DNA from: Wohlfahrtiimonas larvae_A
Lineage (GTDB): Bacteria > Pseudomonadota > Gammaproteobacteria > Cardiobacteriales > Wohlfahrtiimonadaceae
NCBI GenBank assembly: GCA_040394195.1
Contig: JBEBSR010000014.1
Location: 1 to 49,239, forward strand
Reading direction: 5' to 3'
DNA length: 49,239 nt
The notes below the pieces were generated by a model. The model worked only from the letters and a program-made list of their open reading frames with translations, did not search any database and was not told the origin of the DNA. The translations under genes and the position numbers were made by a program. The first letter of the stretch is position 1. Each line of letters opens with the position of its first letter. Positions 43,158-49,239 of the stretch are shown piece after piece.

Positions 43158-44195
43158 ATGAATCAGATTATCAAGCGATTTTGGGGTTATGTTGCGGTAG
43201 GAAGTGGTTTATTTCTTCTAAGCTATGTTGCATATCATCATGGTCTTTTTGCGGCGATCTTAATTTTTATGTTGTTTTGGTGCAGTGGTCTTTATTTATA
43301 TTTAGTCATTTTAAAACCTCGCAAATATCGATCGATATTCAAGCAATTACCTGTGATGAAGATCGCACATATGCCCATCGGTGCTGTTGTAATACAAGGG
43401 CGATTTATTGCTGAAAATGCCAAAATTGATGCACCTTTTGATCAAGGCAAATGTGATGGTTATCGTTATCAATATTATAAAGGTAGCTGGCGAAAAAATG
43501 GCGAGATAGATTATGTTTTAGACCATGAAAAATCTGATTATAATGCCTTGAAATTTCAAGATGAAGCAGATGAAATAGCATTGGATGCTCCTGTTATTCA
43601 GTCATTATATGACGAATGGGAAAAGATACAGATTGGGATTGATCTAGTAAAAATCAAATGCTTAAATTTGAACCATGATGAAGAATATATGTTGGCAGGG
43701 AATTATCAAATTCAAGATGGCGAACGTAAGATTCTTTCATTGGATAAGTTTGGTATTTATTATCTTTCAAAAGAGGAAGGTGATTGGCAGCAGTATCAAC
43801 AAAAGAATTTGTATTTCTTTCAGACAATGAAGCGCTACGGTATTGTGACTGCGCTCTTTGTGTTAATTGCAATGACTAGTTTGAATGTGATATTGCCACG
43901 ATATTATGTCAATCCTTTGGTATTGATTTGGTGTTATTTTGTTGGCAGTTTATTATTTTCTTTTTGTATTACGAAGATTCATAAAGTGAAAGGTCTTGAA
44001 AATACTTGGAATAATACAATTATATTGTCACTGTTTCCGAATATTGGCGTGATAGTATTATCCATGTTGTTTGGTGTGAGTTTATTGCCATTGATCGCAG
44101 CACTGACAATTGTGTTGATGATGACTCGTAAATTTGTGCAAAAATACCCTGATGAAATGCAAGATTATTTGGATAAACGACCGAATCAAAACTAA
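43158..44195 (+). CDS. GIDE-domain-like membrane protein, first gene of a LemA module
   Basis: A 345-residue protein with two N-terminal membrane helices (about 10-27 and 29-50), a soluble domain (about 60-225) and three or four C-terminal helices (about 230-330). The soluble domain has the layout of the GIDE/MULAN domain: V-x-x-G-x-x-x-x-x-x-x-x-x-A-P-F near residues 80-95, a paired aromatic Y-R-Y-Q-Y strand, and a late G-x-Y-x-x-x-x-G-E-x-x-x-L block ending in F-G-I-Y-Y-L-S. Bacterial GIDE proteins lack the RING finger, and none is seen here. The tandem LemA genes right behind support the call. Function unknown. Confidence 0.6.
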   Translation: MNQIIKRFWGYVAVGSGLFLLSYVAYHHGLFAAILIFMLFWCSGLYLYLVILKPRKYRSIFKQLPVMKIAHMPIGAVVIQGRFIAENAKIDAPFDQGKCDGYRYQYYKGSWRKNGEIDYVLDHEKSDYNALKFQDEADEIALDAPVIQSLYDEWEKIQIGIDLVKIKCLNLNHDEEYMLAGNYQIQDGERKILSLDKFGIYYLSKEEGDWQQYQQKNLYFFQTMKRYGIVTALFVLIAMTSLNVILPRYYVNPLVLIWCYFVGSLLFSFCITKIHKVKGLENTWNNTIILSLFPNIGVIVLSMLFGVSLLPLIAALTIVLMMTRKFVQKYPDEMQDYLDKRPNQN

Positions 44196-44206
44196 AGTGA
44201 GCTGGG

Positions 44207-44674
44207 ATGTTATTAATTACAATTATATTTATGATTATGTTGATGGTGTATATCGGCATAACGATTTTTTATATCCATCATAAGATTATTAATTTAAGGA
44301 ACTATGCTGAAAAAGCATACGCTAATATTGATATTTTATTGTTAAAGCGCGCGGAATTGGTGCCTCAGTTATTAGTTTTAGATCACGCAGAATCCGCGCA
44401 GGTAGAAGCGTTGATGAATGTATTGTTTATTCAACAAAGCATCAATGGCAAAGTTGAAGTGTATAATCAGATGCATGATTTATTAAAGGATTATGCTGTG
44501 ATCAATGATGGCTATCAACAGTTAATACATTTAAATGAAGGTATTGAGCATAGAGTTGAGGTTTATAATGAATCTGTACAGTTATATAACAGTTGCTTTA
44601 AAGCATTTCCATATTCATATTTTATGAAAATATTTAAGTTATTGCCTATGGCGGCATTGAAGGAATTTTCATGA
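44207..44674 (+). CDS. Short divergent LemA-like membrane protein
   Basis: A 155-residue protein with an N-terminal membrane helix (about 2-24), then N-L-R-N-Y-A-E-K-A-Y-A-N-I-D-I-L-L-L-K-R (about 29-48). This reproduces the LemA opening (Y-N-x-L-V-x-x-R-x-x-x-x-x-x-W-x-x-I-D-V-x-L-K-R-R). A C-terminal V-E-V-Y-N-E-S-V-Q-L-Y-N matches the closing LemA helix. It is roughly 30 residues shorter than typical LemA, mostly lost from the middle helices. It lies 11 nt after the GIDE-like gene and overlaps the next gene by ATGA. Confidence 0.65.
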   Translation: MLLITIIFMIMLMVYIGITIFYIHHKIINLRNYAEKAYANIDILLLKRAELVPQLLVLDHAESAQVEALMNVLFIQQSINGKVEVYNQMHDLLKDYAVINDGYQQLIHLNEGIEHRVEVYNESVQLYNSCFKAFPYSYFMKIFKLLPMAALKEFS

Positions 44675-45216
44675 CGGGATTGATTATATTAGCATCTATT
44701 ATTGGCTTAGGAGCAATTGGCAGCACGATTTATTGGATTGCAATTTCATATAATTACTTAATGACAATGCGTGTAAAGGTTGATCAAAAATTCGCCAATA
44801 TTGATGTTTTCTTAAAGCAGAGAGCGGATGAAATACCTGAACTTGTGAAGATATTAAAAGCATCTATGGATTATGAAAAAGAGAAAGTAGATGACCTAAT
44901 GAATACGTATTTGGCGTATCAAAATAGCAAAAGTATTGATGATAAATTAGCTACAAATCAGTTGATGGCAACGAGTTTAAATATGCTGATTGCTCATTCT
45001 ACAGAGCCTGATTTTATAGGATTAAAGCAACGCTTAAGTGAAGTAGAAATACAATTGGCACAGCGCAGAGAAATGTTCAATGATAGCGTTGCAACATTCA
45101 ATGCACTGATTTTAAGAGTGCCTTACATCATTTTGGCAGCGATACTGAATATTCACGCATGCCGATATTTAGAAGTCAGCCATGAAGAAAAAGCTTATCA
45201 TGGTGTTGATTTATAG
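44671..45216 (+). CDS. LemA family protein
   Basis: A 181-residue protein with one N-terminal membrane helix (about 3-25) and the LemA coiled helical bundle. The Y-N-Y-L-M-T-M-R-V-K-V-D-Q-K-F-A-N-I-D-V segment (28-47) is followed by F-L-K-Q-R-A-D-E-I-P-E-L-V, the middle E-V-E-I-Q-L-A-Q-R-R and the closing F-N-D-S-V-A-T-F-N-A-L-I. LemA proteins are membrane-anchored and of unknown biochemical role. Here it is translationally coupled to a shorter paralogue. Confidence 0.82.
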   Translation: MTGLIILASIIGLGAIGSTIYWIAISYNYLMTMRVKVDQKFANIDVFLKQRADEIPELVKILKASMDYEKEKVDDLMNTYLAYQNSKSIDDKLATNQLMATSLNMLIAHSTEPDFIGLKQRLSEVEIQLAQRREMFNDSVATFNALILRVPYIILAAILNIHACRYLEVSHEEKAYHGVDL

Positions 45217-45302
45217 TTTTATAAATAAGTTACCTTGTATAATGCCAATCTAACTTAATCAACTGAAAAATAAGTATTAAAAAGTAAAAACAAAGGGTTT
45301 GA

Positions 45303-46430
45303 ATGGATTTTATATTGTTAGTTGGGAAGTTTATTGGTGCGGCGATTGTTGCTGTGATCATTGTTGTTTTATTGGCTATTTTTGGCTTCCGTTTTTGGAT
45401 CAGTCGAGTAATGAAAAAAGCGATGGCAATGCCAAATCACGGTACGCCAATCATTAATCAGCCACGAGTAAAATTAACAGCATATCGTGGCGAAACAGCT
45501 CATCAAGCAATGATTGATCAATTGATTCATGAAGCTGAGCAATTAGACTTTCATTTGGTTCAGCCCAATCATTTATTTGTGTCAGATTTACCTGCTGGCA
45601 TTTATGTTTACTTCTTGCAAAATAATACAAAAACTCAACATATTGCAATTTATGATAGTGAACAGCTAGAAAAGCCAATGATTGATATGATGCAATGCTA
45701 CCAAGATAAAACTATTCGTGGCGTTTCCAATAGCCCATTTGCATCTTTGCCATATCCAAGCAATGTGCAAACAGAGAAATTACCACCAGAAACTTCATTG
45801 ACTGAGTTATTGCATTATATGTCCACTGAGTTTTCTCAAGAGGGCATTTTTGCGGTGCAAGGTGAAAAGTTAAGTTCCATTATTGAGCAGCTATATGCAA
45901 TGCAGCAGGATTATCTGATTCATCTAAATTTTGCAGATTACGCTTATGCAAAATCTCAAGTGGATAAATTTGCGAAAGAGAATCCTAAGAACAAGCAAAG
46001 CCCTGAAGATTTGCAAGAAATGGTTCAAATGATTCAAGAAAATATGCGAGAAGGTTATGAACATAATATTCCTTTTATTGTGCAAGATCGTTTTTTAAAA
46101 GAAAATAAAATGGATGCATCAGAATGGCAAGAATATGAAAATAATCTAGTGATTGTGCATGAAAGACAAACAGCAGAAACGTTATGGGAAGAGCATTTTC
46201 AAGATTATTTCATTGAATATGTGCATGATGAAAAAGAAGATGATTGGGTAGATCAACCATTAGTGGATGAAACTGTGATGGCGCAATTGAATGATCTGAA
46301 AGATCGTTATATCCATCGCCCATTTGATTATGTGAATGCAGTATTGCCATTGTTACCAAAAGAGCGATACTTTAAGAAGCTTGGTAGCATCAAATACCCC
46401 ATCAATGCAGAGTTATATTATTTTGCATAA
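45303..46430 (+). CDS. Orphan single-pass membrane protein downstream of LemA genes
   Basis: A 375-residue protein that I do not recognise. One N-terminal membrane helix (about 5-28, with F-I-G-A-A-I-V-A-V-I-I-V-V) is followed by a basic turn (M-K-K) and a soluble region. That region starts with a conserved-looking segment, A-Y-R-G-E-T-A-H-Q-A-M-I-D (about 59-71), and is rich in Gln, Glu and aromatic residues, strongly acidic from about 290 on. No catalytic motif is clear. It lies 86 nt after the LemA gene with a TATAAT at 45238-45243, so it may have its own promoter. Its terminator closes the module. Confidence 0.75.
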   Translation: MDFILLVGKFIGAAIVAVIIVVLLAIFGFRFWISRVMKKAMAMPNHGTPIINQPRVKLTAYRGETAHQAMIDQLIHEAEQLDFHLVQPNHLFVSDLPAGIYVYFLQNNTKTQHIAIYDSEQLEKPMIDMMQCYQDKTIRGVSNSPFASLPYPSNVQTEKLPPETSLTELLHYMSTEFSQEGIFAVQGEKLSSIIEQLYAMQQDYLIHLNFADYAYAKSQVDKFAKENPKNKQSPEDLQEMVQMIQENMREGYEHNIPFIVQDRFLKENKMDASEWQEYENNLVIVHERQTAETLWEEHFQDYFIEYVHDEKEDDWVDQPLVDETVMAQLNDLKDRYIHRPFDYVNAVLPLLPKERYFKKLGSIKYPINAELYYFA

Positions 46431-46453
46431 GTTTTATAGATTTAAGTGAAAAG

Positions 46454-46480
46454 AAAGCCAGAAAATCATCTGGCTTTTTT
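46454..46480 (+). terminator. Intrinsic terminator of the LemA/GIDE-like module
   Basis: AAAGCCAG (46454-46461) pairs with CTGGCTTT (46470-46477) around an 8-nt loop, followed by TTT. Confidence 0.85.
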
Positions 46481-46537
46481 ATTGCGGAAATATTATTTGT
46501 CAGGATTATCCTTCATCTTCCCAAATATATGTGATAT

Positions 46538-46555
46538 ACCATTAGTACTATTGGT
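46538..46555. promoter_or_regulatory. Candidate operator: near-perfect 18-bp palindrome upstream of the MFS gene
   Basis: ACCATTAGTACTATTGGT is an inverted repeat with 8 of 9 pairs matching. It lies in a 241-nt gap, 117 bp before the MFS start, with no coding sequence around it. Its size and symmetry fit a dimeric repressor site; the regulator is unknown. Confidence 0.45.
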
Positions 46556-46671
46556 CATAAAACCCACAAGGTTACCAACGTTCAAAGCACGCACCCTTGC
46601 TTTACAACGCCAATAGGTTTAGCGAATTTTATAAATATAAAAAAGACGTTATTCCGTCTAAAGGGTGTTTT

Positions 46672-48018
46672 ATGTCAACAGTTTTTGAAGAAACGTTCGA
46701 GCCCATGGATGAAACCATGGCAATAACAAAAGAAGCAGAGCCTCGAAATTCTTATGTTCGTGTAGCATTTGCAAGCTTCATTGGCACAGCAGTTGAGTTT
46801 TATGATTTCTATATTTTTGGTTTAGCAACTGCGTTATTTATTGGCCCATTGTTTTTCCCATCTACGAATCCTGAAGCACAAACGCTATTAACATTTTTAA
46901 CCTTTGGTGTCGCATTTGTTGCGCGTCCTGTAGGTTCTGCATTATTCGGCCACTTTGGTGATCGCATTGGTCGAAAAACCACATTAGTGGCTTCATTGCT
47001 CATCATGGGAATTAGTACAACGTTAATTGGCTTCTTGCCAACGTATTATTCCATTGGTTTTGTCGCACCTATCTTATTGTGTATTTTGCGCTTTGGACAA
47101 GGCTTAGGCTTAGGTGGAGAATGGGGCGGAGCAGCATTATTAGCTACAGAAAATGCGCCGAAAGGTAAACGTGCATTATTTGGTATGTTCCCACAATTAG
47201 GTCCGCCAATTGGCTTTGTGGCTGCATGTGGAATCTTTATTGCCATCGAACAAATGTTAACACCAGAAGCAGTCAATTCTTGGGGATGGCGCGTGCCATT
47301 CATCTTGAGTTCTGTATTGGTTGTTGTTGGCTTATATGTGCGTTTAAGCATTATTGAAAGCCCTGCATTTAAGAAAATCGAAAAAGCAGATAAACAAGTA
47401 CAAATCCCATTGGTGGAAATGTTTACAAAGCATACAAAAATGTTAGCAGTTGGTTCAATCAGTATGGTGGCTTGTTATACATTATTCTTCATCATCACAG
47501 TGTTTTCATTGCAATACGGCACTGTGACAACGCATGTTTATACAAGAACAGAATATTTAGTGATGTTATCCATCGCTGTAATGTTTATGGCAATTGCATC
47601 GCCTATTTCAGCATTGTTGTGTGATCGTTATGGTCGTAAACCAATTTTATTATTGAGCTATTTCATCATCATGGCAGCAGGCTTATTATTTGGTTTATCT
47701 GTAACAAGTGGCGATGTTGTATGGACAACGATTTATTTATCCTTTGGTTTATTTGCAATGGGTTTTAACTTTGCACCAATGGGGGCATTTTTATCTGAAA
47801 TCTTCCCAACACAAGTTCGTTATACAGGCGCATCCATGACATATAACTTAGGTGGGATTTTAGGCGGATCATTGCCACCATTTGCGATCACATATTTAAT
47901 GGGCTTTGAGAAAGGCATTTATTATGTTGGCTATTATTTAGCTGTAGTTGGTATTATCAGCTTTATCGCGATCACTTTTTCTAAAGAAACTAAAGATATA
48001 GATTTGATGGATAATTAG
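46672..48018 (+). CDS. MHS-family (metabolite:H+ symporter) MFS transporter
   Basis: A 448-residue, 12-helix major facilitator. The MHS signature appears in the first helix (F-I-G-T-A-V-E-F-Y-D-F-Y-I-F-G). The loop 2-3 motif G-x-x-x-D-R-I-G-R-K and its second-half copy D-R-Y-G-R-K are present, as is the R-F-x-Q-G-L-G-L-G-G-E-W-G-G-A segment. Relatives carry shikimate, proline/betaine, citrate or alpha-ketoglutarate; the substrate cannot be read here. The frame is open 25 codons upstream, but the start at 46672 (MSTVFEET) has an AAAGGGTG ribosome site and the expected MHS N-terminus. Confidence 0.93.
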   Translation: MSTVFEETFEPMDETMAITKEAEPRNSYVRVAFASFIGTAVEFYDFYIFGLATALFIGPLFFPSTNPEAQTLLTFLTFGVAFVARPVGSALFGHFGDRIGRKTTLVASLLIMGISTTLIGFLPTYYSIGFVAPILLCILRFGQGLGLGGEWGGAALLATENAPKGKRALFGMFPQLGPPIGFVAACGIFIAIEQMLTPEAVNSWGWRVPFILSSVLVVVGLYVRLSIIESPAFKKIEKADKQVQIPLVEMFTKHTKMLAVGSISMVACYTLFFIITVFSLQYGTVTTHVYTRTEYLVMLSIAVMFMAIASPISALLCDRYGRKPILLLSYFIIMAAGLLFGLSVTSGDVVWTTIYLSFGLFAMGFNFAPMGAFLSEIFPTQVRYTGASMTYNLGGILGGSLPPFAITYLMGFEKGIYYVGYYLAVVGIISFIAITFSKETKDIDLMDN

Positions 48019-48048
48019 TTTTAGTTTTAAGTGAAGATAAGAAAAAAG

Positions 48049-48077
48049 AAAGCCACTTAATTGAGTGGCTTTTTTAA
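48049..48077. terminator. Bidirectional intrinsic terminator between the MFS and TPR genes
   Basis: AAAGCCACT (48049-48057) pairs with AGTGGCTTT (48064-48072), extended by a T-G pair, with a 4-nt loop. An A-rich left side and a T-run to the right suit the convergent genes. Confidence 0.88.
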
Positions 48078-48078
48078 T

Positions 48079-48753
48079 TTACTGTATAGGGTCTGAGCTT
48101 TTCAGTTCTAATTTACCACTGTTAATCGCTTCAATGAGTTGCTTTGCACGTGCATCATTTGGGTAACTTTTTTGATAAAGTTTTAGTTCTTTTAAAGCTT
48201 CTTCTGTATTGCCTTCAAATAAAAACGACATAGCAATCGACCAGCGAGCAGCTTCATTGCCTAACTCTAACGCTTTATCTAAATAAGGTCGGCCTTCTTT
48301 GATTTTTCCTGATTCAGATAAAAATGCGCCCATAAAGAAATAGCCTGTGGAATCATCAGGTGTTTTTTCAATGAAACGATCTGCATAACTAATGGCTTGT
48401 TCTGCTGCACCTTTAATATCTAAATTATGCCCAATGCGCGCAATCTGCATGGATAAATATAGTGTACTTGGCTCATCAGAAGCATCTGTCATTGTTTTGG
48501 CAATTTCTAATAGAACTTGAGCTTCTTTGGCAGCTTCAGTTTTATCAGTTTCTGAATCAAATTGCGTTGGATAGGTGCCTGCATTTTTAGATAATTCTGC
48601 AATGCGATCTTGTAAATATTGAAGATTAATCGTCGCACCTTGATCTTTTTTAATCAGTAATTGATCAATATTCATGGGAGCATAAGGCACAGCGTGGCTC
48701 AATGATAGTAATAATGTAGAAGTGATCAGGAGTTTTTTCCAAGATAATGTCAT
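48079..48753 (-). CDS. Exported TPR-repeat protein
   Basis: A 224-residue protein with a signal peptide (about 1-21; K-K-L-L-I-T-S-T-L-L-L-S-L-S-H-A) and no lipobox, so probably periplasmic. The rest is helical with tetratricopeptide-like repeats. The clearest are Y-F-M-G-A-F-L-S-E-S-G-K-I-K-E-G-R-P-Y-L and the following A-R-W-S-I-A-M-S-F-L-F-E-G-N-T-E-E-A-L repeat. These mediate protein contacts. The partner is unknown. It is divergent from the DUF441 gene. Confidence 0.78.
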   Translation of the reverse strand: MTLSWKKLLITSTLLLSLSHAVPYAPMNIDQLLIKKDQGATINLQYLQDRIAELSKNAGTYPTQFDSETDKTEAAKEAQVLLEIAKTMTDASDEPSTLYLSMQIARIGHNLDIKGAAEQAISYADRFIEKTPDDSTGYFFMGAFLSESGKIKEGRPYLDKALELGNEAARWSIAMSFLFEGNTEEALKELKLYQKSYPNDARAKQLIEAINSGKLELKSSDPIQ

Positions 48754-48871
48754 GTTAAGCCTTTGTCACTGATATGAAAGTTAATAGTTAATTAGACATA
48801 TTATGAACCATTTTACTTAAGTGGTAGCATACTTTAATTATATTTAATCAATCTCGTTCAGTGGATGATGC

Positions 48872-49239
48872 ATGAAACAAGGATTACAGAAATTAATGGA
48901 AAACATAGATTTTACACTGCTATTTTTATTGGTGATCGCAGGATTAGGTTTACTCAGTAAAAATGATACAGTGCTGATTGCAATGCTCGTATTAATTGTG
49001 ATGAAAGTCACGCCCTTAAATCAATTTTTACCGTTAGTGGAAAAGAAAGGTTTATGGCTAGGCGTAATTATTTTAACCATTGGTGTGATGTCACCTTTAG
49101 CCAGTGGCAAAATTAACTTAATGGAAGTGTTGGCTTCATTGAAGAATTGGCAATCCATCGCCGCTGTTTTAGTTGGCATTGCAGTTGCATGGCTCGGTGG
49201 AGAAGGTGCTTCGTTATTGGAAGTTCGTCCAATGTATGT
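48872..49239 (+). CDS. DUF441 (YeaL-like) membrane protein, 5' part only
   Basis: The frame opens at ATG 48872 and runs without a stop to the window end (122 codons and two bases). It begins M-K-Q-G-L-Q-K-L-M-E and has membrane segments around residues 13-29, 36-48, 63-80 and 96-113. The blocks K-V-T-P-L-N-Q-F-L-P near 49-58, I-I-L-T-I-G-V-M-S-P-L-A-S-G-K-I near 69-84 and A-W-L-G-G-E-G near 109-115 are characteristic of the DUF441/YeaL family of small four-helix inner-membrane proteins, usually about 150 residues. Function unknown. The last 30 or so residues lie outside the window. Confidence 0.85.
   Translation, partial: MKQGLQKLMENIDFTLLFLLVIAGLGLLSKNDTVLIAMLVLIVMKVTPLNQFLPLVEKKGLWLGVIILTIGVMSPLASGKINLMEVLASLKNWQSIAAVLVGIAVAWLGGEGASLLEVRPMY

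Noticed and set aside
46597..46671. 25-codon N-terminal extension of the MFS transporter
   Set aside because: It would start from TTG without a ribosome site and adds residues not seen in MHS proteins. ATG 46672 has a good ribosome site.
48807..48825. ACCA...TGGT dyad in the TPR-DUF441 gap, and a similar ACCATTATTGGT at 2226-2237 before htpX
   Set aside because: They share half-sites with the palindrome at 46538 but differ in length and interior. Short ACCA/TGGT dyads are expected by chance, so a common regulator is not supported.
1..49239. CRISPR arrays, insertion sequences, prophage or defence islands
   Set aside because: No direct-repeat/spacer pattern, transposase, integrase or phage structural gene was seen anywhere. 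The window is ordinary core genome apart from the regions noted.

Overview
The window is chromosomal DNA from a low-GC Gram-negative bacterium, most likely a gammaproteobacterium. The evidence is the gene orders mreBCD-mrdA-rodA-mltB-rlpA-dacA, secG followed by tRNA-Leu(GAG), coaE-zapD, fabG-acpP-fabF-mltG-tmk-holB, lon-hupB, and a cstA/btsT-ybdD-yjiA cluster, all typical of Gammaproteobacteria, plus type IVa pilus genes with a sigma-54 pilin promoter. A Cardiobacteriales-like host (Wohlfahrtiimonas or Ignatzschineria type) would fit, but this is a guess from gene content and AT-richness. Almost everything is core genome. There is no IS element, prophage, CRISPR array or rRNA operon.

Layout. 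1-2209: a leader terminator, then an ELM1-family protein translationally coupled to an O-antigen-ligase-like membrane protein. 2265-4650: htpX converging on phoH-ybeY. 4787-8666: pilB, ridA, rsuA and an rsmC-like gene. 8755-10368: pckA. 10470-19032 (minus strand): one long cell-shape and peptidoglycan operon, mreB-mreC-mreD-mrdA-rodA-mltB-rlpA-dacA, full of ATGA/GTGA overlaps. 19186-20407: tpiA, secG and tRNA-Leu. 20435-23938: pilC-pilD-coaE-zapD. 23950-29029: fabG, acpP, fabF, mltG, tmk, holB. 29030-29994: an unusual non-coding stretch followed by the major pilin gene. 30058-35100: uvrB (minus), then lon and hupB. 35211-38628: a peptide/pyruvate-type CstA carrier, its small partner protein and a COG0523 GTPase. 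38700-43061: a small lipoprotein and hrpA. 43158-46430: four poorly known membrane genes, namely a GIDE-like protein, two LemA-like proteins and an orphan. 46672-49239: an MHS-family MFS carrier, a TPR protein and the 5' part of a DUF441 membrane protein cut by the window end.

How the genes work together. The pil genes (pilB at 4.8 kb, pilC-pilD at 20.4 kb, pilA at 29.4 kb) provide the extension ATPase, platform, prepilin peptidase and pilin of one type IV pilus. The 8-gene minus-strand cluster is the elongasome with its hydrolases. The fab-to-holB run joins fatty-acid synthesis, glycan-strand termination and DNA replication.

Most interesting observation. The gap between holB and pilA contains two good sigma-54 promoters, each preceded by an IHF-like site at nearly the same distance. 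The upstream one does not drive a gene. About 67 bases after its predicted start comes a strong intrinsic terminator, so the sequence predicts a roughly 96-nt sigma-54-dependent small RNA just upstream of the pilin gene. The second candidate for new biology is the GIDE-LemA-LemA-orphan membrane module at 43.2-46.4 kb.
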